DNA of 6,758 nucleotides from Phycisphaeraceae bacterium (GTDB lineage: Bacteria > Planctomycetota > Phycisphaerae > Phycisphaerales > Zrk34). The stretch's first letter is position 1, and every line of letters starts with the position of its first letter. The notes below the pieces were generated by a model that was not told where the DNA came from, searched no databases, and saw only the letters and a program-made list of their open reading frames with translations. The stretch covers positions 1 through 6,758 of the forward strand of contig JANQJT010000180.1 in the NCBI GenBank assembly GCA_028281485.1, given 5' to 3'. The translations under genes and the position numbers were made by a program. Positions 1 to 4,531 of this stretch are shown here, in pieces.

Positions 1-15
1 CCGGGCCCCCGCTGA

Positions 16-32
16 ATCGATCAGCGATCGAT
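16..32 (-). other. Small inverted repeat downstream of flagellin B
   Basis: AUCGAUC (32-26) pairs with GAUCGAU (22-16) around triloop GCU, 18 nt past the flagellin B stop. No U-tract follows. The GC-rich bases 1-12 could be the first arm of a terminator completed outside the window, but this cannot be seen. The terminator of flagellin B is therefore unresolved. Confidence 0.35.
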
Positions 33-50
33 GCTCTCGAGAACGTTGCC

Positions 51-1520
51 TTACCCAAGCAGCTGGAGGATGGTCTGCGGACGGGCGTTGGCGATGGCCA
101 ACACGTTTGTCGCGGCCTGCACAAGGATCTGCGAGCGGGTGAGCGTCGCCGTTTCGGAGGCGAAGTCGGTGTCGCGGATCTGGCTTTCGGCCGCGGCCGT
201 GTTCTCAAGGGCCACACCGAGCGAACGGGTCGTCGCGGCGATGGTGTTCTTCTGGAACGCGCCGAGTCGACCGCGGAGCTGCGATGTCTGCTTGATGGCG
301 TCGCGGATGATGTTCTGCGCCTGGAGGCGGTCACCGTTGACGACGTTGTTGGTACCACCGCTCTTGAGGGTGGTCAGACGGCCGTTGGCGTTGGAGCCGA
401 GGTTGGCCGTGGTCACCGAGGGCAGGCCCAGGGACACCTGACCGGCGAGGTCGAGCGTCGGCGACAGCTGGAAGTTCGCACCACCACCGGTGATGTTGAA
501 GCTGCTGGTGTTGCCGTCGGAGTTGAACGCCGTGTCGAGCGTGAGCTTGACATCGAGGTTCGGGGTCGCCAGCGAGGCGGTGAGGCCGGTGACGCTGGCG
601 TTGGAGCCGTTGATGTTGACGGTGGCGTCACGGCCGGAATCCTTGACGGTGGAACCTTCCGTCGTGGCGGTGCCGGCGGTGTAGGCGTTGGCGTCGAGGC
701 CGATGGCGTTGTTGCCTTCGATGACCTTGACGGACACGAAGTTGTCGCTACCGAACTCGGTCGAGTTCAGCTTCAGGATGTTGGAGCTGATCGACGCGCT
801 GACGCCGGTGACGTCCTTGAAGTTGTTGATCGAATCGCGGGTGGTCGCCAGGGTCGCACCGGAGGTGAAGGTGAACTGGCTGACGCCCTTGGCGCCGGCG
901 AGCTCGACGGTCACGGTGCCCTGGGTGGCCAGGTCCACGCTGGCGCCGGCACCGGCGGAGAGGAAGACCGCGCCGGTCTGGGCGCTGGTGACGACCTCGA
1001 CGGCGACGGAGATGTCGCCACCGGTGGGGATCTTGGCGGCATTGACGACGGCCTCGTCGATCTCGGTGGCGGTCACGCCGCTGAGGGTGTAGTCGAAGGT
1101 GCCGTTGAGGAGCTTGGTGCCTTGGAAGCTGGTCGAATTGGCGATACGATCGATCGTCTGAAGGATCGAGTCGATCTGGAGCTGATTCGCTTCCTTCTCT
1201 TCGGCGCTCAGGCCGGCGTCGTTGGCGGTCGAGTCGACGAGGCTCTCGAGCTCGGTCAGCAGGTTGCTGACTTCGACGAGACCGCCTTCGGCGATGTTGA
1301 CCACCTGGTCGGCGCGCTCGGAGTTACCGATCGCGGCGGTGATGGCGGCCTTCTCGGCACGCAGGTTCTCGCTGGCGATCAGGCCGGCGGGATCGTCGGA
1401 GCCGCGATTGATCCGCAGACCGGTGCTCAGTCGCTCAAGCGAGGTCGTGAGTGACTGGTTCTGCTGACCAAGGATTCGCTGCGCCAACAGGGATGATACG
1501 TTGGTGTTGATGCTGCTCAT
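51..1520 (-). CDS. Flagellin B (second filament protein of the tandem pair)
   Basis: This is a second flagellar filament subunit, also 489 residues. It starts MSSINTNVSSLLAQ, has ERLSTGLRINRGSDDPAGLI (29-48, the canonical flagellin signature), KEANQLQIDSILQTIDRIA (109-127), a Flagellin_IN-type centre (about 201-270, ending STEFGSDNFVSV), ITGGGANFQLSP (343-354) and the C-terminal domain with RGRLGAFQKN (416-425), AAESQIRDTDFASETATLTR (443-462) and a terminal TILQLLG. Motifs fall at the same residue numbers as in flagellin A, so the two are collinear paralogues from duplication, now well diverged. The start has AGGGAGG 7 nt upstream. The gene is separated from flagellin A by a terminator and a 439-nt spacer, so separate transcriptional control is likely. 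It is complete in the window; its stop is TAA at 53-51. Confidence 0.97.
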   Translation of the reverse strand: MSSINTNVSSLLAQRILGQQNQSLTTSLERLSTGLRINRGSDDPAGLIASENLRAEKAAITAAIGNSERADQVVNIAEGGLVEVSNLLTELESLVDSTANDAGLSAEEKEANQLQIDSILQTIDRIANSTSFQGTKLLNGTFDYTLSGVTATEIDEAVVNAAKIPTGGDISVAVEVVTSAQTGAVFLSAGAGASVDLATQGTVTVELAGAKGVSQFTFTSGATLATTRDSINNFKDVTGVSASISSNILKLNSTEFGSDNFVSVKVIEGNNAIGLDANAYTAGTATTEGSTVKDSGRDATVNINGSNASVTGLTASLATPNLDVKLTLDTAFNSDGNTSSFNITGGGANFQLSPTLDLAGQVSLGLPSVTTANLGSNANGRLTTLKSGGTNNVVNGDRLQAQNIIRDAIKQTSQLRGRLGAFQKNTIAATTRSLGVALENTAAAESQIRDTDFASETATLTRSQILVQAATNVLAIANARPQTILQLLG

Positions 1521-1523
1521 TTT

Positions 1524-1540
1524 GTGTCCTCCCTGAACAC
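1524..1540 (-). promoter_or_regulatory. Flagellin B ribosome-binding site inside a GGA-loop hairpin (candidate CsrA site)
   Basis: The transcript reads GUGUUC (1540-1535), AGGGA (1534-1530), GGACAC (1529-1524), six pairs including one U-G, with loop AGGGA matching A-N-GGA. The Shine-Dalgarno AGGGAGG (1534-1528) fills the loop and is 7 nt from the ATG at 1520. An alternative stem, GAAC (1549-1546) with GUUC (1538-1535), would present another GGA in its loop (UGGAAGU) and cannot coexist with the first. This is the same architecture as at flagellin A, with a different stem sequence. Confidence 0.72.
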
Positions 1541-1553
1541 TTCCAGTTCTCGA

Positions 1554-1574
1554 GCGCTTCGATCATCGAAACGC
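1554..1574 (-). promoter_or_regulatory. Leader hairpin upstream of the flagellin B ribosome-binding site
   Basis: GCGUUUCGA (1574-1566) pairs with UCGAAGCGC (1562-1554) around triloop UGA. The stem has nine pairs including one U-G. It lies 13 nt upstream of the Shine-Dalgarno hairpin, so the flagellin B leader is strongly structured. It may stabilise the mRNA 5' end or set the geometry for CsrA binding. Confidence 0.55.
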
Positions 1575-1590
1575 AGGCCCCCGCAGGCCC
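1571..1590 (-). repeat. Two-copy 10-bp tandem repeat in the flagellin B leader
   Basis: On the plus strand CGCAGGCCC occurs at 1572-1580 and again at 1582-1590, a 10-bp period differing only at the first base of each unit (acgcaggccc, ccgcaggccc). It falls in the presumed 5' leader of flagellin B, overlapping the base of the leader hairpin. It could be a protein-binding direct repeat or a chance GC-rich duplication. Confidence 0.5.
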
Positions 1591-1641
1591 AATCCGTGAG
1601 ATTCTTAACGTTCTCAGATTGCATCTCGATGCGGGAATAAG

Positions 1642-1684
1642 ATGAATCTGTGTTTCCTATCGGTTGTCAAGAATCGGCAGTTAA
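1642..1684 (-). promoter_or_regulatory. Candidate promoter region for flagellin B
   Basis: Two overlapping weak candidates lie here. One is a perfect TTGACA (1670-1665) followed after 17 nt by ATTCAT (1647-1642), a poor -10. The other resembles a sigma-28 (FliA) promoter, TTAA (1684-1681), 16 nt, ACCGATAG (1664-1657), against TAAA-N15-GCCGATAA. A separate TCCGATAA (1728-1721) is a better sigma-28 -10 but has no -35 at the usual spacing. The preceding terminator makes a promoter between 1870 and 1560 likely, but which element is used cannot be decided by eye. A run of seven T on the minus strand (1712-1706) lies upstream and the rest of 1685-1870 shows nothing else clear. Confidence 0.3.
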
Positions 1685-1870
1685 CCGTGGCTCGACTAAA
1701 GCGAGAAAAAAAGTTATCGCTTATCGGACAGCCGCTGTAACCCGGCGTGGAAGTGTCTACATCGCGTGAACCTGTCCGACTCCAGGCAGCCAACGGGCCT
1801 GCCATTCGGACACGCTTACGCTGATGGAAAGGATCGGATCAGGGTGTGAGCGACTTTGTGAGCAAATACG

Positions 1871-1901
1871 AAAAACCGGACCGCTTTTTGGGCGGTCCGG
1901 T
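1871..1901 (-). terminator. Intrinsic terminator of flagellin A
   Basis: On the minus strand a perfect 10-bp stem, ACCGGACCGC (1901-1892) with GCGGUCCGGU (1884-1875), encloses the 7-nt loop CCAAAAA. It is followed by UUUU (1874-1871); the last stem base is also U, giving five in a row. It lies 58 nt after the flagellin A stop codon. A stable G/C stem followed by a U-tract is the standard rho-independent signal. It implies that flagellin B has its own promoter or receives only readthrough. Confidence 0.9.
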
Positions 1902-1927
1902 AATCGGCTCGATTGCCGGTTTCCAGG

Positions 1928-1947
1928 CGTGATCTGGGGGGATCACG
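1928..1947 (-). promoter_or_regulatory. Stem-loop between the flagellin A stop and its terminator
   Basis: CGUGAUC (1947-1941) pairs perfectly with GAUCACG (1934-1928) around loop CCCCCA, 12 nt past the stop codon. With no U-tract after it, it is more likely a 3' end protector or auxiliary element than a terminator. The true terminator follows about 27 nt further. Confidence 0.5.
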
Positions 1948-1959
1948 TCCGGGATGTAC

Positions 1960-3429
1960 TCACTGCAGCAGGGCGAGAACATTGCTCGCGGTGCTGTTGG
2001 CGGTCGCCAGGACGCTGGTGCCGACGTTGACCAGGAGCTGAGCCCGCGTGAGCTTGCTGGTCTCGATGGCGAAGTCCGCGTCGCGGATGGACGACTCGCT
2101 TGCGACGACGTTTTCGAAAGCGATCTGCAGCGAACGGATGTTGGCCTGCAGGGTGTTTCGCTCGAAAGCGCCGAGTCGGCCTCGGATGGTGGACACCTCG
2201 GTGATGGCCTCGTCGATGATGTTGCTGGCGGTGCTGGCCTGGCCGTTGACCAGGGAATTGCTGCCGCCGGAGACGATCGAGGAGAGGAAGCCAACGTCCG
2301 CGTTGCCGAGTCGCGAGGCGGCGACGGACTGGATGCCGAAGCTGATCTGTTGTTTGGACTCAACTATCGGACCCAGCTGGTAGGTCGCCCCCCCACCGGT
2401 GATGGTGAACTGCTCGGTGCCGGTGGCTTGGGCGAAGGCCTGGGTGAGCTGCAGCTCGATGTTGAGCGACGAGCTGTTGAGCTTGACGGTGGTGCCGTCG
2501 CCCAGGGCCAGCGAGCCGTTGACCAGCGCCAGCACGTCGTCTCCGATGTCGCGGTTGACCACGTTACCGGTGGCGGACAGGTCGTCGTGGACCTGGAAGA
2601 AGTCGCCGCCGGTGGTGCCGGGGAGCTTGGACACGGAGACGAACGCGTCGGTACCGAACGTGGCGCTGGTAAAGGCCAGCGCGCTGGTGCCTGCGCCGGC
2701 GCCGCCGCTGGTGAGCGTGGCGACGACCCCGGTCGAGTCCGATATCCGATTGATGGCGAACGACACGGCGCTGAGTGCCGTGGCCGAGACGAACTGCAGG
2801 GTCTCGACGCCGTTGTTGCCGGCGACCTCGATGGTGACCGAGCTGGTGAGCGAAGCCGAACCCGTGGAGAGGAACAGCTGCGCGGTCTGCGCACTGGCGA
2901 GCACCTCGACGGTGACCGGCAATGTCGCGGCGGTGCCGAAGCTCGCCTGGAAGATCTTGGCATCACTGACGGCCGTGGACGACACACCGGAGGTGATGTA
3001 GTCCATCGATCCGTCGAGCAGCTTGAGCCCGGCGAAGCTGGTGGTATCGGCGATGCGTGTGATCGAGGCGATGGCGTCGTCGATCTGCAGCTGGTTGGCG
3101 GCGATCTCCTCGTTGGAGATGGCGCCGGTGTTGGCAGACTGGACGACGAGCGCCTTGATGGAGGTCAGCAGGTTTGCGACCTCCGCCAGCGCCGCCTCGG
3201 CGGTGGCGATGACGTTAGAGGCGCGTTCGGCGTTGTTGATCGCCTGCCCGACGCCTTCGATTTCCGCCCTGAGCCTTTCTGAGATGATCAGATCGGCCGG
3301 GCCGTCGGCTCCGCGGTTGATGCGGAGGCCGGTGCTGAGTCGCTCGAGGCGCACCTGTAAGTCTTCGTTGGAGCGCTGGAGGTTGTGCTGAGCGATCAGC
3401 GAGGGAATGTTGGTATTGATCCTAGCCAT
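1960..3429 (-). CDS. Flagellin A (first filament protein of the tandem pair)
   Basis: This is a structural subunit of the flagellar filament, exported through the hook and polymerised on FlgL. It has 489 residues. The N-terminal D0/D1 helical region (about 1-145) begins MARINTNIPSLIAQ and includes ERLSTGLRINRGADGPADLI (29-48) and EIAANQLQIDDAIASITRIA (108-127). The centre (about 197-270) matches a Flagellin_IN-type module ending SATFGTDAFVSV. ITGGGATYQLGP (343-354) and the C-terminal D1/D0 (about 395-489) follow, with RGRLGAFERN (416-425), ASESSIRDADFAIETSKLTR (443-462) and a terminal VLALLQ. The motif usually reading DDPAGLAI is GPADLI here, which is atypical. The start is fixed by AAGGAGG 6 nt upstream and by the conserved N-terminus. 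It lies 114 nt after csrA and is followed by an intrinsic terminator. Flagellin rather than FlgL is shown by the C-terminal IRDADFAIE motif. Confidence 0.96.
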   Translation of the reverse strand: MARINTNIPSLIAQHNLQRSNEDLQVRLERLSTGLRINRGADGPADLIISERLRAEIEGVGQAINNAERASNVIATAEAALAEVANLLTSIKALVVQSANTGAISNEEIAANQLQIDDAIASITRIADTTSFAGLKLLDGSMDYITSGVSSTAVSDAKIFQASFGTAATLPVTVEVLASAQTAQLFLSTGSASLTSSVTIEVAGNNGVETLQFVSATALSAVSFAINRISDSTGVVATLTSGGAGAGTSALAFTSATFGTDAFVSVSKLPGTTGGDFFQVHDDLSATGNVVNRDIGDDVLALVNGSLALGDGTTVKLNSSSLNIELQLTQAFAQATGTEQFTITGGGATYQLGPIVESKQQISFGIQSVAASRLGNADVGFLSSIVSGGSNSLVNGQASTASNIIDEAITEVSTIRGRLGAFERNTLQANIRSLQIAFENVVASESSIRDADFAIETSKLTRAQLLVNVGTSVLATANSTASNVLALLQ

Positions 3430-3430
3430 G

Positions 3431-3448
3431 ACAATCCTCCTTGATTGT
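3431..3448 (-). promoter_or_regulatory. Flagellin A ribosome-binding site inside a GGA-loop hairpin (candidate CsrA site)
   Basis: The transcript reads ACAAUC (3448-3443), AAGGAG (3442-3437), GAUUGU (3436-3431), then C and the AUG at 3429. This is a perfect 6-bp stem with a hexaloop containing AAGGA, an A-N-GGA match. The Shine-Dalgarno AAGGAGG (3442-3436) occupies the loop plus the first base of the 3' arm. CsrA binding here would directly block ribosome access, as known for the CsrA site overlapping the Shine-Dalgarno of B. subtilis hag. A further GGA (ACAGGACA, about 3468-3461) lies upstream without a clear stem. Confidence 0.75.
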
Positions 3449-3522
3449 GGCTAAGCGGCTGTCCTGTCGATGCGGGCCCCAAATAACGCACGACGGGGCA
3501 GACCGGACACGGTTGGGTTTGT

Positions 3523-3538
3523 GACCCCGAGCGGGGTC
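3523..3538 (-). promoter_or_regulatory. Stem-loop after csrA, without a U-tract
   Basis: GACCCC (3538-3533) pairs with GGGGUC (3528-3523) around the tetraloop GCUC, 5 nt past the csrA stop. The following bases are ACAAACCCAACC, with no U-run, so readthrough into flagellin A is expected. It may separate or stabilise segments of a csrA-flagellin message. Confidence 0.45.
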
Positions 3539-3543
3539 GCGAT

Positions 3544-3798
3544 TTATGACTTCTGCGAGTCGTCGGAATCTTTCCGTCGCAGTTCTTCGTTGGCCTGCTT
3601 GAGGTCGGTCAGGTCGACGCGTGAGGCCTGTTGATTCTCGCGCTTGATCGCTTCGTAGACTTCCTTGCGATGCACGGGGATGTGCGGCGGCGCGGTGATT
3701 CCGAGTCTCACCTTGTCTCCGCGTATATCGACGACGGTGATCTCGACGTCGTCGCCGATCATGATGGTTTCGTCTCGTTGACGCGAAAGCACCAGCAT
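3544..3798 (-). CDS. csrA: Carbon storage regulator CsrA (translational repressor)
   Basis: CsrA is a homodimeric RNA-binding protein that recognises GGA in hairpin loops, often over Shine-Dalgarno sequences, and blocks translation. In flagellar loci with fliW its main known target is flagellin mRNA. The 84-residue product matches the whole fold: MLVLSRQRDETIMIGDDVEI at 1-20, VDIRGDKVRLGITAP at 23-37 and VHRKEVYEAI at 42-51. The RNA-contacting positions L4, R6 and R44 of the family are all present. Residues beyond about 61, the length of E. coli CsrA, form a charged, probably helical extension (DLTDLKQANEELRRK). This type of C-terminal extension is typical of FliW-regulated CsrA proteins and in Bacillus-type proteins contributes to the FliW interface. 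The ATG at 3798 has a strong Shine-Dalgarno and no sensible alternative. The stop is 114 nt before flagellin A. Confidence 0.97.
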   Translation of the reverse strand: MLVLSRQRDETIMIGDDVEITVVDIRGDKVRLGITAPPHIPVHRKEVYEAIKRENQQASRVDLTDLKQANEELRRKDSDDSQKS

Positions 3799-3817
3799 GG
3801 CTTGGCTCCTTCCTTGG
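3799..3817 (-). promoter_or_regulatory. csrA ribosome-binding site with tandem AAGGA
   Basis: The sequence before the csrA ATG reads CCAAGGAAGGAGCCAAGCC. GGAAGGAG is a strong Shine-Dalgarno ending about 8 nt from the start codon. It contains two overlapping AAGGA matches to the CsrA core, but only a weak 3-bp GGC/GCC stem can enclose them, unlike the flagellin and fliW sites. Autoregulation is possible but less supported. Confidence 0.6.
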
Positions 3818-3865
3818 GCCTGCGCATTCGGACCGCTCGGATGCGGCCGATCGCTGGATCCGGAT

Positions 3866-3887
3866 CGCGACGCGTCCCTGCGTCGCG
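3866..3887 (-). promoter_or_regulatory. Perfect 8-bp hairpin with AGGGAC hexaloop upstream of csrA (candidate CsrA site)
   Basis: The arms CGCGACGC (3887-3880) and GCGUCGCG (3873-3866) are perfectly complementary and enclose the hexaloop AGGGAC (3879-3874). The loop contains AGGGA, a match to the A-N-GGA core recognised by CsrA/RsmA, held in the preferred loop context. It is about 67 nt upstream of the csrA ATG. It could serve as an upstream site for CsrA autoregulation or as a CsrA-titrating element. The hairpin is seen; binding is inferred. Confidence 0.6.
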
Positions 3888-3907
3888 TGAATGAGTGTTC
3901 CGTAGAT

Positions 3908-3932
3908 GTCGGTGTCGATGGCGTTCACCGAC
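3908..3932 (-). promoter_or_regulatory. Stem-loop in the fliW-csrA spacer
   Basis: GUCGGUG (3932-3926) pairs perfectly with CACCGAC (3914-3908) around an 11-nt loop on the minus-strand transcript. No U-tract follows. It lies 35 nt downstream of the fliW stop and 20 nt before a second, stronger hairpin. It may act with that hairpin as leader structure for csrA or as a 3' end stabiliser for fliW; no promoter is evident beside it. Confidence 0.4.
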
Positions 3933-3967
3933 GTGTCTCCTGTGGTGTGCTTATGCACCGCGTGGTT

Positions 3968-4432
3968 TCAGGCCGTGGCGGCGTTGGCGTTGTTGAGTTC
4001 CATGAGGGGCGTGCGGGTGTTGTAGCGGCGGTCGGCGAGGACGAGCTGCTGGCCGCGGCAACCGTTGATGTTGACGACGAGGGGGCCCTGGAGGTTGCCG
4101 GTGAGGGACTGGCCGCGCTTGTTGACGATGACGAGCACCTGGGCGTCTTCGATGGACTCGAGACCGAGTTCGTCCATCTGCTCGTTCTTGATCGCCACGC
4201 GGTAATCGGGCACAAACAGGGCCGGGTCGGTGACGACGAAGGCGAGCTCCGGTGTCTCGGTCGACTGCAGCCAGTAGAAGTAGCTGTCGTCGGCGGGTTG
4301 GATGAGGACGAACTGGGAGTATTTCGAGAATCCCAGCAGCCCTTTTTCGAAAGTGATGACGCGGTTGTCGTCCACTTCCACGGTTCCGAAACGTGACGTG
4401 TTCACTTGCATGGGTACACCCCATTCTTTCAT
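3968..4432 (-). CDS. fliW: Flagellar assembly factor FliW (CsrA antagonist and flagellin-binding protein)
   Basis: In B. subtilis and relatives FliW is a small cytoplasmic protein that binds either unexported flagellin or CsrA. When flagellin is exported, freed FliW inhibits CsrA and flagellin translation rises. The 154-residue product carries the family pattern in order: TSRFGTVEVDDNRVITFEKG at 12-31, LLGF at 32-35, FYWLQSTETPELAFVVTDP at 51-69, FVPDYRVAI at 73-81 and a C-terminal RRYNTRTPL segment. Length fits the family (about 150). The start at 4432 is chosen because AGGAAGGA lies 6 nt upstream. A GTG at 4453 would add seven residues but overlaps a hairpin, and an ATG at 4411 (MQVNTSRFG) is where family homology normally begins but has only GGGG upstream. 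It is followed by csrA after a 169-nt spacer, the pairing expected for the partner-switch pair. Confidence 0.95.
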   Translation of the reverse strand: MKEWGVPMQVNTSRFGTVEVDDNRVITFEKGLLGFSKYSQFVLIQPADDSYFYWLQSTETPELAFVVTDPALFVPDYRVAIKNEQMDELGLESIEDAQVLVIVNKRGQSLTGNLQGPLVVNINGCRGQQLVLADRRYNTRTPLMELNNANAATA

Positions 4433-4436
4433 GGCC

Positions 4437-4451
4437 GATCCTTCCTGGATC
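4437..4451 (-). promoter_or_regulatory. fliW ribosome-binding site inside a GGA-loop hairpin (candidate CsrA site)
   Basis: The transcript reads GAUCC (4451-4447), AGGAA (4446-4442), GGAUC (4441-4437), a perfect 5-bp stem with a pentaloop carrying GGA. A flanking U-G pair can extend it. The Shine-Dalgarno AGGAAGGA (4446-4439) is split between loop and 3' arm and is 6 nt from the ATG at 4432. The hairpin therefore hides the ribosome-binding site and presents GGA, the core CsrA recognition triplet, in the loop. A second GGA in an AAGGA context lies in the 3' arm. CsrA binding is inferred. Confidence 0.6.
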
Positions 4452-4470
4452 ACCCCCGACCGTCGGGGGT
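4452..4470 (-). promoter_or_regulatory. Perfect G/C-rich stem-loop directly upstream of the fliW ribosome-binding hairpin
   Basis: ACCCCCGA (4470-4463) pairs perfectly with UCGGGGGU (4459-4452) around the triloop CGG. It abuts the fliW Shine-Dalgarno hairpin (4451-4437) and could stack on it. A strong AGGAGG (4479-4474) lies 3 nt on its 5' side with no start codon at usable spacing. There is no U-tract, so terminator function is unlikely; a role in controlling fliW translation or RNA cleavage is possible. Confidence 0.5.
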
Positions 4471-4486
4471 CGACCTCCTGTCGTCA

Positions 4487-4516
4487 GCGTTGGCGGTTCG
4501 GCCGGTCCGCCAGCGC
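4487..4516 (-). promoter_or_regulatory. Stem-loop just after flgL
   Basis: On the transcript, the arms GCGCUGGCGG (4516-4507) and CCGCCAACGC (4496-4487) pair at 9 of 10 positions around a 10-nt loop. The structure begins 15 nt past the flgL stop. No U-tract follows, so it is not an intrinsic terminator; it may be an RNA-stability or processing element in the flgL-fliW spacer. Function is unknown. Confidence 0.5.
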
Positions 4517-4531
4517 CGTAGGCAGCACGCG

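Noticed and set aside
1614..1805. 63-codon minus-strand frame in the spacer between the flagellins
   Set aside because: No Shine-Dalgarno or recognisable motif was seen. It overlaps the candidate promoter elements for flagellin B and is best explained by chance.
1954..3282. Long plus-strand open frame of 442 codons opposite flagellin A
   Set aside because: It is antisense to an unmistakable flagellin. Its G-, D-, A- and R-rich composition is what high-GC coding DNA gives when read in reverse, and no domain is recognisable.
3523..3538. Hairpin after csrA as an intrinsic terminator
   Set aside because: The stem is followed by ACAAACCC with no U-tract, so it lacks the second half of a rho-independent terminator.
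3422..3958. Minus-strand frame starting in the fliW-csrA spacer, with AGGAG 8 nt before an internal GTG at 3928
   Set aside because: The first 40 or so codons have G/C-rich third positions, but the frame then runs out of phase through all of csrA and becomes arginine-rich nonsense. No family is recognised. A short leader peptide cannot be fully excluded, but there is no in-spacer stop to define one.
4433..4453. GTG at 4453 as the fliW start
   Set aside because: It overlaps the 3' arm of a strong hairpin, has no Shine-Dalgarno at normal spacing, and adds residues not typical of FliW. The ATG at 4432 has AGGAAGGA at ideal distance.
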